Positions 1 to 11,236 of a stretch of DNA of 64,000 nt are shown in pieces (the first letter of the stretch is position 1; each line of letters starts with the position of its first letter). This DNA is from Macrocybe gigantea (Eukaryota; Basidiomycota; Agaricomycetes; Agaricales; Callistosporiaceae). The DNA lies in contig SJRY01000302.1 of assembly GCA_011319805.1 (NCBI GenBank), positions 124,001 through 188,000 of the forward strand, given 5' to 3'. The translations under genes and the position numbers were made by a program. The notes beneath the pieces are model-generated. The model did not search any database. It was not told where the DNA came from and saw only the letters and a list, made by a program, of their open reading frames with translations.

Positions 1-47
1 ATGTGGCGACCCAAATAATCTCATTCATCGACTGACTCGGTTGTCAG

Positions 48-359
48 TCTACCTCGCTGCAGTCCTGGAGTATCTTGCAGCTGAAATCCTTGAGCTTGCT
101 GGAAATGCAGCTCGTGATAACAAGAAGCAACGTATTGTCCCAAGACATCTTCAACTTGCGATCCGAAACGATGAAGAGTAAGCTGCTTTCTCATTTACGT
201 TCGTTGGGCCGTACCCTGACAATGATTTGGCAGGCTGAACAAACTCCTCGGTCATGTCGTCATCTCACAGGGTGGTGTTGTCCCCACATAGCACCCGAAC
301 TCTTACCAAGCAAGACAACAAAACGAGAGAAGGAAGGCGGCGTCAGCCAGGAAGTGTAG
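48..359 (+). CDS. Histone H2A, 3' part (5' end outside window)
   Basis: Core nucleosome histone, acting in the nucleus. Two exons are visible: 48-177 (after an acceptor AG at 46-47) and 234-359, with a 56-bp intron at 178-233 (donor GTAAGC, acceptor GCAG). The frame reads through the alpha2/alpha3 region ([20 protein letters not shown], then [16 protein letters not shown]) and resumes as [14 protein letters not shown]...LLPSK. The last residues, SQEV, match the SQE-type tail that in fungal H2A is the damage-checkpoint phosphorylation site (H2A doubling as H2A.X). The N-terminal tail and start codon lie left of position 1. The join of the two exons keeps the conserved E-L-N triplet intact, so this identification is firm. 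Confidence 0.95.
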   Translation, partial: STSLQSWSILQLKSLSLLEMQLVITRSNVLSQDIFNLRSETMKSKLLSHLRSLGRTLTMIWQAEQTPRSCRHLTGWCCPHIAPELLPSKTTKREKEGGVSQEV

Positions 360-613
360 ACGCTCACTCCGTGGTTTCTTTCTATTTGTTCATGGTCGAT
401 TTGTACTTACTACATTTGTATTACTGTTCCATATAATTATTTGCTATTCCCCCGCAGCTACTAGGTGGAAAAATCTGACTGGTTTAAAGTCGAAAATATG
501 CCTTGTGCCTTTTACAGTCCCCCGGAAGAGGCCGTCAACCCAATCTTTCATTCGCAGGTACTATTGCTGATTTTCCTACATCGGACTCGTCGACAAACAT
601 TTTACCTGGGATG
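360..613. other. H2A 3' flank, nothing recognised
   Basis: AT-rich sequence after the H2A stop. No conserved frame was found on either strand. The right end is the host flank of the Tc1/mariner insertion; the unoccupied site would join 613 to 18185 around a single TA. Confidence 0.5.
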
Positions 614-615
614 TA

Positions 616-643
616 CAGTACCCTTGCAAAAGTTTTGCAACAT
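616..643 (+). repeat. Left terminal inverted repeat of Tc1/mariner
   Basis: 28 bp, matching the right end (18155-18182, reversed) with a single A/C mismatch at the fifth base. It contains the 17-bp palindrome TTGCAAAAGTTTTGCAA at 624-640. Confidence 0.93.
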
Positions 644-699
644 CATGTGTAAACAATAAACAAAAATTACTCTCTACACCTGCCCATACCCCACCTACC

Positions 700-1433
700 A
701 TGCCTAAGACACCTGGAACCAAAAACACATCACCAGAGCTGTGATCCCTCATCTATCACAAATCCAAAGAAAACATGCCAATTCAAGATATTGCTACTTT
801 TGTTGGAAGGGACTGCAGCACCATTTTTCACATTCTCAAAAACTATGATACCCAAGGTCATTTTGATGATACCCCATGCTTGGGTAGACCACCCAAGCTA
901 GATGAGCGGTTCATACAACATCTCAAAGTTTCTCTAGATGGAAACAGATGCCAAACTCTCTCTGAGCTCACCCAAAATGTCAACACCTCTTGAGACGATC
1001 CTGTCCATCCAGACACTGTTAGGAGGGCTATCAGCAATCATTTAGGCATGAAAGGACATGTTGCAGCCAAGAAACCTTATCTCAAGCCTGAGCATCAGAA
1101 GGCACAGCTTGTATGGGCAAAGGAACACCAGGGTTGGGGGAGTGAGGACTGGAACCGGATGATTTGGACAGATGAGTCATCTGTGGAGATTGGGAAAAAC
1201 TCTAGGGTGGTCTGGGTGTGCAGGAGACCTAGAGAGAAGTATGACAAGAAGTGTCTCACTCCAACTTTCAAGTCAGGAAGGCAAAGTTTGATGATTTGGA
1301 GGTGTATGGCACATGGGAGGCTTGGTCCCTTATTAGAATCCCAAAGGATGCCAGAAAGGGGTCAGATTATATCAGATTAATCCTTTCTGGTCCCCTTTGG
1401 GATATCTATGAGGAGCTAAGTGAAGAGAGAGGG
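700..1433 (+). pseudogene. Tc1/mariner transposase, N-terminal and first catalytic part
   Basis: The start is taken at ATG 700 (MPKTPGTKN). The helix-turn-helix segment follows (MPIQDIATFVGRDCSTIFHI from 775, then a GRPPKLDER-type linker). The first catalytic Asp is in MIWTDESSVEIG near 1160-1190. In-frame TGA codons at about 742 and at 991-993 sit where CGA (Arg) would fit, and a one-base loss near 1335 shifts frame before IRIPKDARKGSDYI. The reading ends at EERG where retroelement A has inserted. It is homologous to, and continuous with, the piece at 17769. It cannot make an active protein. Confidence 0.9.
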
Positions 1434-1753
1434 TGTTAGGCTAGACGAATCTCAGAAGGACTCGGGCAGACTAAGTGTGAGAGTGGTCTTGAGATGATGG
1501 CAAAAGGAATATTAAGCCTAGCGCTACTGGTACATCTGGGAGTCCTTATATACATTACAGTACTCGAGCACGGACCATGGGCTGCGCAATGCTGTGGACT
1601 GCGGATGAGTAAGACTGGAAAGAGATGACTCAGGATGACTAGGGAAGTGGGATGACTCGATGGCTGCGTGCTGCGCAGTATGACAGGGAAGATAAGGGAT
1701 GTGGGAAAGATAAGATAAGAAAATGAATGGTCCTTTGGGCGACGTCTGTAACA
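1434..1753 (-). repeat. LTR of element A (3' LTR)
   Basis: 320 bp, starting TGTTAG and ending TAACA on the plus strand. Same length and near-identical to 14727-15046 and 17444-17763; I count 8-9 differences per pair, all transitions. Confidence 0.95.
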
Positions 1754-1790
1754 TCACCCTCTCTGTAGATTCACGTCCTCCTGAAAAACC

Positions 1791-2189
1791 TTAGTCCAGC
1801 TGTCCCCACCCAGTATTGGTCTCCCAGGCGGTCGCGGCACGCGGAGCCCATGTATGAATGAGCTCTTCATTATAGGCGCGGATATGATGGAGTGTGGTGG
1901 CGAGGAGTTTAAGTCGCTGGTTTTCTGTGCGAAGCATTTCTATCACTTCACGAAGCGCGATACGTTCAGCTGCAGTGGGGCCAGTCCCATCAGAGGTTTG
2001 CCCGGTCCAGAGGTGCGTGCGGACGGTCATGACATAGCGCATATACGCACCAAGTGTGATAGTGAGGGGGTCCATGTAGTCACTAGCATTGAGAATCCTT
2101 GCCAGATTCTCGAGGTCGCTTGGGCAGTTGGGGGTAGGTGCATGGCTGCCCTCGCTGCTGTCGATGCTGATGGGGGCATTGGTAGTCAT
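1791..2189 (-). CDS. Extra ORF after pol in element A (function unknown)
   Basis: 132 codons in the position an env would take. Its ATG overlaps the pol stop as ATGA (2189-2186), a layout that suits termination-reinitiation. The product is hydrophilic, starts MTTNAPISIDSSEGSHAP, and has a helix-prone centre (ERIALREVIEMLRTENQRLK) that could form a coiled coil. No signal peptide or membrane segment is visible, so it does not look like an envelope protein. It is intact while the rest of the element is broken. A short GPTAAE stretch also occurs in the element's gag. I do not recognise the family. Confidence 0.6.
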   Translation of the reverse strand: MTTNAPISIDSSEGSHAPTPNCPSDLENLARILNASDYMDPLTITLGAYMRYVMTVRTHLWTGQTSDGTGPTAAERIALREVIEMLRTENQRLKLLATTLHHIRAYNEELIHTWAPRAATAWETNTGWGQLD

Positions 2190-4141
2190 GAAGTGCGATT
2201 TTTGGTCTTCTTCCCTCTTGTCGTGATCCTTTTATCCTGGTTCACAGTCTTCTTTAGGAAGTGGTCTAGAGCTTGCTGCGCATTCCCCAGTTCCTTCTCT
2301 TTGATCCATGTGTTTTCTTCGTGTCCGTATCCTTTCCATTTGACCAGGAATAGTGTCCCCCTCCCTTGTTTCTTCCTTTTTAGGATCTCTTCTATCTCGT
2401 ACTCTTCTTCATCATTTATGATTTCAGGGGGTGGTGGTGATGGTCGCTCTTGTATCTTGAAACGGGGTCCTTTGTAAGGCGTGAGCAGTGTTTCATTGAA
2501 CACGGGGTGTATCAGCTGCCATGATGCTGGGAGTTCCAGGTGATATGCCAAGGCTCCTTTCTTTTCAACCACCTTGAATGGTCCGTATCGGAGTGCCGAT
2601 AACTTCTTTGATGGTCGATTGACTGTGATATTGGTGGCTTCTAGCCATACTCTATCCCCTTTCTTGTATTCACGGGCAGGTTTTCGTCTCACATTGTAAT
2701 TGTCTTTGGCTCGTGTTTGTGCATATTGCAGCGTAGCATTTGCTTCCTTTCATATTTGGTTCATTCTTTTGACGAAGTCTTTTGCTGTGGGGTTATTCCC
2801 TTCTGTCGTCTGTGGCTCTCCCTTCCAGGGGTGCATTCCATAGTTGAGGTAGAATGGTGTCTCCTTCGTTCCCTGGTGTGCTTTGTCATTGTATTGGTAC
2901 TCTGCGATTGCTATCCATTCTGCCCAATCGTCCTGTAAGTTGTTTGTGAAGCTTCTGAGGAAGGCTTCCGTTTCTTGGTGGGATCGCTCTGCCTATCCAT
3001 CTGTCTGTGGGTGATAGGCCATTGATAGATTTTGCTTTATTCCGAGTAATTTTAGAAGTGCTGTCATGAATCGTGCTGCGAACTGGGGTCCTCGATCACT
3101 GATGATCTTTCATGGGATTCCATGAAGCCGCCACACGTTGTCTCGGTATAATCGTGTGAGACCTTCTGCTGTAAGTTCGGTCTTTGTGGGAACTAGGTGG
3201 ATCATCTTGGTCAGGTGGTCTGTGACTGCGGCGATAGCATTAAAGCCATTCGAGCTGGGTAGCGGTCCTATGAGATCTACTCCGATATCTTCCCATGGTT
3301 GCTGTGGGACTTTGTGCGGGTGCAGGGGTGCGTGTTTCTTTTGTCGGATGATTTTGTTTCGCTGACATGTTTCGCATCCATTGACATACTTCTTGATGTC
3401 CATTAGCATTGATGGCCACCAATAGATGCGGCTTATGAGCTCGTGCATGCAGTATTGCCCTGAGTGTCCTCCGATGGGTGTGTCGTGGTGTTCAAACATG
3501 ATGTTTTCCTTCAGTTTGTTGTCTGGAGGAACATAGATTTTTCCTCCTACGTATACGATGTGGTCGTCTTCTGTGAACCAGTGTGGTTTTTCCTTCAGTC
3601 CTGTTGTTACAATCGTCTCTCTTCATGTGCATTGTTGAATTTGTTCTATCCTTGAGGATTCAATCATCGTGATTCCTCTTGTTTGTATTGTTTCGTTATT
3701 TTCTGCTTCTTCTCTCCGTGGGTGTTTGTCCTCGAACATCACAAATTCGAAGTCTCATTCATTATTCTCTTCCAGATGTCAAATGAATGCTGCTTCTTTA
3801 ATCATTTGTATGTCGTCCTTCTCTGCTAGGTTTTCTTCATATCCTGCCATCTGTGACAGGACATCCGCTTTTCCATTCGCCTTTCCTGGTACATGTCATA
3901 GTTCGTAGTCATATTTCTGTAATTTCAGGTACCAGCCAATCTGTCTCGAATTGAGTCGCTGCAGCTTCCGGAAGTATGATAGGTTTTTGTGATCCGTCAA
4001 TATTTTGAACTTCTCTCGAGCTTCGAGGAGGTATTGTCTCCATGTCTTTAGTGCGACCATTATCACAAGAAGTTCCTTGTCGTAGATTTCGTAGTTTTGT
4101 TCCACTGGGGTCATGCATCTCGAAATGAATGCGATCGGATG
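2186..4141 (-). pseudogene. Element A pol, RNase H end-integrase-chromodomain
   Basis: Continues the RNase H from the far side of element B (EQNYEIYDKELL, then FKILTDHKNL). The integrase follows: zinc-binding HHCC region ending CETCQRNK near 3365, first catalytic Asp in VDLIGPLP, second in ISDRGPQF just after 3110, and the Glu in ERSHQETEAF near 2980. The last ORF (2692-2186) ends in a chromodomain, EYEIEEILKRKKQ...LVKWKGYGHEENTW, which in chromoviruses steers integration to marked chromatin. Stops occur at about 3897, 3110, 2995 and 2750. Confidence 0.9.
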
Positions 4142-4146
4142 CCATA

Positions 4147-4560
4147 TGTTACGATTTCAGGCTAATCGTTATCTTGACGATGGGCACATGACCCAAGAGC
4201 CACATGACGAACACGTGATAGACGCGACGCGACAAACAAGATACAATACAGTGACTCGAGGAAACCCTACAACAATGATGCGTCAGCGCTGACTAGGGCG
4301 AAGGGTTATTGCGCAGCATCTGCAGGACAACGCATGGAGCACAGCCGGATCTTGACTCATGCAGACGAGGGTTCAGGGTTTCACGTAGCATGAGGCTAAC
4401 ATAGTCGTGGTCCGTGCTCGGTAGACATAACGTATAAATGCCTAAATTGTACCTAGTAGAATCCAGCTTCGAGCTGGCTTATAATAGCACTCTTATCCCC
4501 GCCTCTCATCTCTAAGTGATAGTTAGAGTGACCTGTGCGCAGAATTAGTTTTGCGTAGCA
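4147..4560 (+). repeat. 5' LTR of element B with promoter
   Basis: 414 bp, TGTTACG to GTAGCA. TATA box TATAAAT at 4433-4439; 32 bases after its first base is AGCTTCGAGCT (4465-4475), the predicted RNA 5' end, complementary to the primer site at 4563-4573. Confidence 0.95.
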
Positions 4561-4562
4561 AA

Positions 4563-4573
4563 AGCTCGAAGCT
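4563..4573 (+). promoter_or_regulatory. Self-primer binding site of element B
   Basis: AGCTCGAAGCT, two bases after the LTR. Exact complement of 4465-4475 at the predicted transcript start. No tRNA 3'-end complement was recognised here, so self-priming as in Tf1 is the simplest reading. Confidence 0.8.
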
Positions 4574-5492
4574 AGCACTAACGCACCTCACTCTACTCTT
4601 TCACGCCCTTCCTTCGTTGCCAGACGGCCTTGAGTGCCGTGCGACCAAAGGAACCCGCTACGTCGTTACAACTCTTCCTCCTACCAAAAACTAACATTTT
4701 CACCCTTCCACCACTATTCCCCACCCCGCGCCAACTTTGTTCTGGTCTCTGTCATTGGTCCTTGTTCGTTGTGTTTGGAAGCACGAGAGGACTAAGGGAA
4801 ACGTTGAGCCCGTCCCTGTCCAAATCGAACATCTTAAGGCTGTGCTAGGGCAATCTTCGGAGAACCCTACCGTGCGTCTGACCGGGTAGTTTGCTGACCC
4901 GGGGCGTACCAAAGCAAGAGAGACCGGAGGACTCGGACGTGTGGACAGTCCCCACCCATCGACCACCCCTCAAACACACCCCGAAAATCGTTGTCGGGAA
5001 CGTGTGCTGACCTGAAACGAGAAAAGGGTTGCTAGACCGCTAGAACCTTTGACGAGGAAACCTTCCTTGACTGCCGTTTGGGGCATCCCCATTGCGACGA
5101 GGATTCGAGCTGACCCATCCGCAGTCTAACAGGCACCTACCCTTTCCCCTTGAACTTAACCAAAGCAGGAGTCGACGGTCGCGCGCCGCCTGCATGGTAC
5201 TAATCGACTACTCCATCACACAAAATCGCCCTGTCTCTAACCTCACCTCCTTCCACACGAGAATCCGCCGCAATCCCCTTTACCGATGACACATCGGATA
5301 CACCCTCATCAGAAAAGACCTTCACCTCCGAAACTGCATAGTCCAGGTCGAGTACGAGTACTGGACAAACTATTACCCCAACCTCTCTCCCCGACGCAAT
5401 CCTTCTGTTTTCATCTGGGACGAAGACCCCCCAGAACTTGAATTTTACCCCCGACTTCACCGACGAAGGGAAACCCCTGAACGACACCCATA
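4574..5492. other. Element B leader
   Basis: About 0.9 kb between the primer site and the first credible gag frame. Short ORFs occur but none resembles a retroelement domain. It may hold packaging or translation signals; I cannot tell which. Confidence 0.5.
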
Positions 5493-6559
5493 ATGGAGTT
5501 CATCGCTGCCCTCTTCGCCTTTATCACGGTTATCCTCACCACCCTCTTTGCCGCAAACCCACTTGCCTTAGCTTGGGGCACCCTCCGAAACAACCCTCAA
5601 CAAGCCGAACAGGTTCAGAATGCAACACGGACTTTGGTCGATGCGATCAAAGAAGAACTGGATTTGGGCAAAAAGCCCAAAAGAACGAAATCGGAACCGC
5701 CGGACCCATATAAAGGGGATCCGGTTTAATCGGAAGCTGGCTCCGACGCATGGAAGTCTACTTCAACAAGGAGGAGATCACCAATAAATGGGACATGATC
5801 ACCTATGCACTGCAACGGATCACGGGAGGCAAGGCCGAACGTGCACAGAACTGGGCAGACTCAAAGCTACAAGAGTGGCTAGAGTTCAAAACAGAATTGA
5901 ATGGACGCAGGCAGGAGTTTGGAAACCACTCCACCTACGACGACTGGGAACATGGCCGCATCATTACGCCGGCAACAGCTAACACTCCAGAAGTCAGGAC
6001 GGACCCCCTTGGACACCTCCCACTGTTTAAGGACTGGGAGAACTTCAAGGCAGAAGCCCGCGAGTTCTTTATGACAATGGAGACACGGAATGATGCAATA
6101 ATCCGGATTAAGGAACTGTCGCAACGCCGACGACCAGTCGAGGACTATATCGTTGAATTCCGGAGCTGGGCTCCCTTGACGGAATACAATGACATCGCCC
6201 TCATCGACATCTTTAAACATGGACTCGACCAGGCGCTCGGACGACGAATTATCGAACTAGGAGGTGTCCGTGAGGAGGACATCGACTGGTGGTACAAACG
6301 TGCAACGGAACTGGACCGGCAATATCACCAGGCCCAAAAGGAATTCGGTGCAAAGGAGCGATTCGCTCCCAAGCAAACACAGAAACTGACACAGGGAACC
6401 GCGGCCCCTAAGGAGCAAACTCCGGCACTAGCGACCGGTAATGCTCAAGGACAGCCCGACCCTAACGCCATGGACGTCGACCGGATGAGGCGCGAAGGAC
6501 GCTGCTTCCGGTGCGGACAAAAAGGACACATCGGACGTAACTGCCCGACGAACCCCTGA
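5493..6559 (+). pseudogene. Element B gag
   Basis: Two overlapping frames. The first (5493-5729) starts MEFIAALFAFITVILTTLF, a hydrophobic run unusual for gag, and ends PYKGDPV followed by TAA. The second (entered by 5750) resumes as SWLRRMEVYFNKEEI, the conserved capsid start of chromovirus gag, so a small indel near 5725-5735 breaks one original gene. The core has PVEDYIVEFRSWAPL and IDIFKHGLDQALGRRI. A single zinc knuckle, CFRCGQKGHIGRNC, lies at about 6502-6543. Stop TGA at 6557-6559. Particle and nucleocapsid protein. Confidence 0.88.
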
Positions 6560-6639
6560 CCGAAATATGCTGCACGAAACGTAGAAATACAGGACAAGAC
6601 TGCCACTACCGCTAAGATCGAAGAGCTAAAACAGGGTTT

Positions 6640-9600
6640 TTGATAGAGCTGGGAAGAAGCACCGCTTCGCCGGCTGATTATGTATCGTCGAATATGAATA
6701 TAAGGGACATTCCCGACCTTAAAGAATATTTCGAACGAGAAGGTGCACGAGAGTTCGGTCTCGTAAAAGGATACACTTTACCCTGGGTAGCTCAACAGAT
6801 TTATCGGCAGGACGAGTCCAAAGCATACTCGATCCTTAAGGCATGGACAGATCAATCGCGACAGAAGGACATCTCACTGGAGAAGCTTCATGAGATCAAT
6901 CAGATGAATGATCACGATGCATTACACACATTGCTCGACCTCAGACAGAAACCATGGTTTGTCAGAGGCGGCAATGGAAACCAGATGGATGTACCCCTGA
7001 CGATCACGACCTTGGACACTGGACGAACCTACAGCGTAAAAGCCCTGCTTGATACGGGATGTACTGGATCTTGCATTGACCGGAAGTTCGTCAAGGAAAA
7101 AGAGATCAATACAAAAAGATATCCGATTCCTATTCCAGTTCATAATGCAGATGGAACCCGTAATATGGCGGGCGACATACGCGAATATGTCGAACTAAGG
7201 GTCCGAGTCCAAGATCATGTCGAGCGAATGATCTTTTCAGTTACTGAACTTGGAAAGGGCCAGATCTTCATCGGTTACGAGTGGGTTAAGCATCACAACC
7301 CTCGGATCGATTGGAAGACAGAGAAGATCACCTTTGATCGATGCCCCGAAGAGTGTCAGCGGATCGCCCAAAGAGGAAACCCCGAAGATGATGACACCTC
7401 TATCGAGACAAATGAGGTAGACTTCGAAAATGGAGAGAAACTCTTAATGATCGACATAAACCAAGAGTTCCATCTGAGGGCTTTCCAAACAATGGCTTCC
7501 AAACTGGCCAAAGCGACGGCAAAGACGACAAAGGTTAAAACCTTTGAAGAGATCGTACCGGAAGAATACCACTGTTTCAAAGACTCAGTGTTCGGAAAAG
7601 AGTCGTTCGACGAACTACCACCGCGATGACCTTGGGATCATGCGATCGAACTCATTCCAGGAGCTAAACTCCAGGATTGCAAGGTCTACCCTCTGACGCT
7701 GGACGAACAGAAACAGCTGGATGCCTTTTTAGACGAAAATCTGAACACCGGACAAATCAGACCGTCGAAGTCGCCAATGGCCTCGCCTTTCTTCTTCGTA
7801 AAAAAGAAGGACGGATCCCTACGACCTGTACAGGATTATCGGAAGTTGAACAACATGATGATAAAGAACAAGTACCCACTCCCCTTAATCCAAGAGTTGA
7901 TCGACAAACTCAAGGGAGCGAAGTTCTTTATGAAACTTGACATCCGATGGGGATACAATAACGTCTGCATGAAAGAAGGCGACGAATGGAAAGCCGCATT
8001 TCGGACAAACCGGGGAATGTTCGAACCCCTGGTCATGTTCTTCGGACTGACAAATTCACCGGCTACTTTCCAAACAATGATGAATACGATTTTCAAAGAC
8101 AAAATCGATCAGGGACACGTAGTAATCTACATGGACGACATTCTTATCTTCAGTAAAGATTTGAATGAACACAGACGACTCGTTCAGTGCGTGTTGGAAA
8201 AGCTAAAAAACAATAAGCTTTACCTGAAACCTGAGAAATGTTCGTTTCATCAACTGGAAGTAGAGTACCTCGGAATGATCGTCTCGGAAAATGGCATTAA
8301 GATGGACCCCGTTAAGGTCGAAGGCGTCAAAGGATGGCCAAAACCCACCTGTAAAAGGGACGTCCAGCAATTCCTGGGCTTTTGCAATTTCTACCGGTGT
8401 TTCATCGAAGGATTTGCAAAGATTGCGAAACCTTTGACGGAATTGACCGGGAAAGCCAACTGGACATGGGGAAAGGCTCAAGACGATGCATTCGACGGGT
8501 TAAAAAATCGCATTAGCTCAGCACCGATCATTTCCATGCCCCGAGACGACGGAAAGTTCCGAATGGAAGTCGATGCCTCAAATTACGCAATTGGAGGCGT
8601 CCTTTCACAAGAACAATCCAATGGTACCTGGAGACCGGTGGCTTTCATGTCAAAGTCATTGAACCCGACGGAACAGAACTACGAGATCTATGACAAAGAG
8701 ATGCTCGCGATCATGACCGGACTTGAGGAATGGCGCCAATACCTTTGTGGCGCTAAACAGAAATTCGAGATTTGGACAGATCATAAAAATCTCGAATACT
8801 TCCGGAAACCTCAGAAACTGAATCGCCGGCAAGCTCGCTGGATCTCGGAACTTCAGGATTATGATTTCATTCTAGAACATAAACCCGGGAAATCGATGAC
8901 GAAGGCAGACAGTCTGTCGAGATGACCAGACCATGAGAAGGGGGAGAACAATAATGAAAACATCGTACTCCTAAAGCCAGAAAATTTTCGCCGAATCTTC
9001 ATGGCGAAGATCACGCCGACACCAGAATTTCAGGACATTCTGGACCAGATCAAAAGGGCTTGGAAACAAAGAGAGCCTGAGATCCAGAAACGTCTTGATG
9101 AAGGCAAACATGGCTGGGAGGAAAACGACCGAATCGTTACATGGCTGAAACGGTACTACGTCCCCAAGAGCCAAAAGATAAGGGAACGGATCATCGAAAT
9201 CTATCATTCGGATCAGATCTCGGGACACCCAGGACAGACAAAGACGCACGAGTTAATCATGCACAACTTCTGGTGGCCCAAAATGATGAATGACGTCAAG
9301 GCGTATGTCAAAGGATGTGACAAATGCCAACGAACGAAGATCATCAGAGATCGGAAACACGCCCCACTTCACCCGAACGAAGTACCGAAGGAACCATGGG
9401 AGATCATATCTGTCGATCTCATCGGACCACTCCCCGAATCTCATGGATTCAATGGCGTAATGGTGATGGTAGACCGGTTCACAAAAGGAGCCAAGTTTAT
9501 ACCAGTCAATATGGAAATCACGGCAGAAGGAGTCGCTCGTAACCTACGCGACACTATATTCCCAAGTTACGGACTCCCAAAGAAAGTCATTAGCGATAGA

Positions 9601-10759
9601 GGAAGACAATTCGTCTCCGCATTCATGACGGACCTCTACACGCTTCTGGAATCAAAGGAGCTCCCTCGACACCGTATCATCCACAGACTGATGGACAGAC
9701 GGAACGAGTTAATCAGGAATTAGAACAATACCTGAAACTCTTCGTAAACTATCGTCAAAACGACTGGGCAGACTGGCTACCTATGGCCGAATTCTCCTAT
9801 AACAATCGAATTCACTCGGCGACCGGATATTCCCGTTTTATTTGAACCACGGGCGACATCCATACACCGGAAAAGAACCGCCGAAGCGTGATGTTAAATC
9901 ACAGACTGCTGAGGAGTTCGCTGAGATGATGAAGGAAATTCGGACCAAAGCCGAAACCTCCCTGTTGAAAGCCGCTGAGACAATGAAACGGACTTATGAC
10001 CGGAAACAGAAGTCCGCCCGAGAATATCATGAGGGCGATCAAGTCTGGTTGGAAGGCACTAATATCATGACCGACCGACCGACTGATAAGTTAAGCGACA
10101 AACGGTTTGGTCCTTTCAAAGTCAAACGGCGAGTCGGAGAATCGGCGTATGAACTCGAGCTACCAGAACACTGGCGAATTCACCCCGTTCGAAATGAGTC
10201 CGAACTCACCCCATACACGGCACCGGCGTTTCCGCGACAAAAAGCGGTAACGATTCTGAAACGGCCTCCTCCCATCATTGTGGAAGGAGAGAAACAATAC
10301 GAAATAGAGGCTGTGATAAACTCTCGATGGAACAGAGGGAAATTACAGTACAGAATACATTGGAAGGGGTACCCTCTCGAAGATGCCACTTGGGAACCCG
10401 CCGAAAATGTCAACGGAGATGCGCCGGACACGGTCGCGAAATTTCATCGCGAGAACCCCGAGGCGCCATCCCTAGAAAGAGGACAACGTCAGCTACCGCC
10501 CCGACCCACGCCGAAGAAGGTGGTACGCACCCACTTCCATCAAACCCAGTCGCTGAAGGTCTTGTTCGACCACACGGCTGATGAAGTCTGGGTCTGCCCA
10601 CGAGGTCAACAAATGAAAATGCTCCCGAGGAAGCAGACCCTTACCGGCTGGATGTCGGACCCGAGTGAAGTCGAAGATCGGCTGGACGCGGCTTGGCAGG
10701 CATGGCAGCAACGTCGGAACCAGGAAGTCGTAGGCGAGGACGAGCGCCAGAAGGACTAG
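6640..10759 (+). pseudogene. Element B pol with chromodomain
   Basis: Protease with LLDTGCTGSCID (about 7048). A TGA at 7627-7629 sits where CGA would fit, then RT: IRPSKSPMASPFFFVKKKDG, IYMDDILIF near 8131, FLGFCNFYR. RNase H: FRMEVDASNYAIGGV and IWTDHKNLEYF. TGA at 8923-8925. Integrase: zinc region ending CDKCQRTK, Asp in VDLIGPLP, Asp in ISDRGRQF, then a frameshift near 9655 before HPQTDGQTERVNQELEQY, which holds the Glu. A second shift lies near 9835. The last frame (9842-10759) ends in a chromodomain (YEIEAVINSRW...IHWKGYPLEDATWEP) plus a 100-residue basic tail. Confidence 0.9.
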
Positions 10760-10817
10760 GAGGATAATGAAGAAGAAAAACATGATTGTGAGGATGCAAT
10801 CCCTAAGAGGGGGGTAA

Positions 10818-11231
10818 TGTTACGATTTCAGGCTAATCGTTATCTTGACGACAGGCACGTGACCCAAGAGCCACATGACGAACATGTGATAGACGCGACG
10901 CGACAAACAAGATACAATACAGTGACTCGAGGAAACCCTACAACAACGATGCGTCAGCGCTGACTAGGGCGAAGGGTTATTGTGCAGCATCTGCAGGACA
11001 ATGCATGGAGCACAGCCGGATCTTGACTCATACAGACGAGGGTTCAGGGTTTCACGTAGCATGAGGCTAACATAGTCGTGGTCCGTGCTCGGTAGACATA
11101 ACGTATAAATGCCTAAATTGTACCTAGTAGAATCCAGCTTCGAGCTGGCTTATAATAGCACTCTTATCCCCGCCTCTCATCTCTAAGTGATAGTTAGAGT
11201 GACCTGCGCGCAGAATTAGTTTTGCGTAGCA
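10818..11231 (+). repeat. 3' LTR of element B
   Basis: 414 bp, preceded by the purine tract AAGAGGGGGG (10805-10814). Nine transitions against the 5' LTR; eight lie at positions where one copy or the inferred ancestor has CpG. Confidence 0.95.
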
Positions 11232-11236
11232 CCATA

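Larger units (their letters stand above)
4147..11231 (+). mobile_element. Ty3/Gypsy chromovirus-type element B nested in element A
   Basis: 7085 bp with 414-bp LTRs, flanked by the 5-bp duplication CCATA (4142-4146 and 11232-11236). It sits inside the RNase H of element A in the opposite orientation. Order on the plus strand: LTR, self-primer site, leader, gag with one zinc knuckle, protease, RT, RNase H, integrase, chromodomain, polypurine tract (10805-10814), LTR. I count nine differences between the LTRs, all transitions. Frameshifts and stops in gag and pol make it non-autonomous. It is the youngest layer of the nest. Confidence 0.95.

Noticed and set aside
1854..2477. 207-codon plus-strand ORF with hydrophobic stretches
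   Set aside because: It lies antisense to the chromodomain and extra ORF of element A and has no family resemblance; it is a shadow frame.
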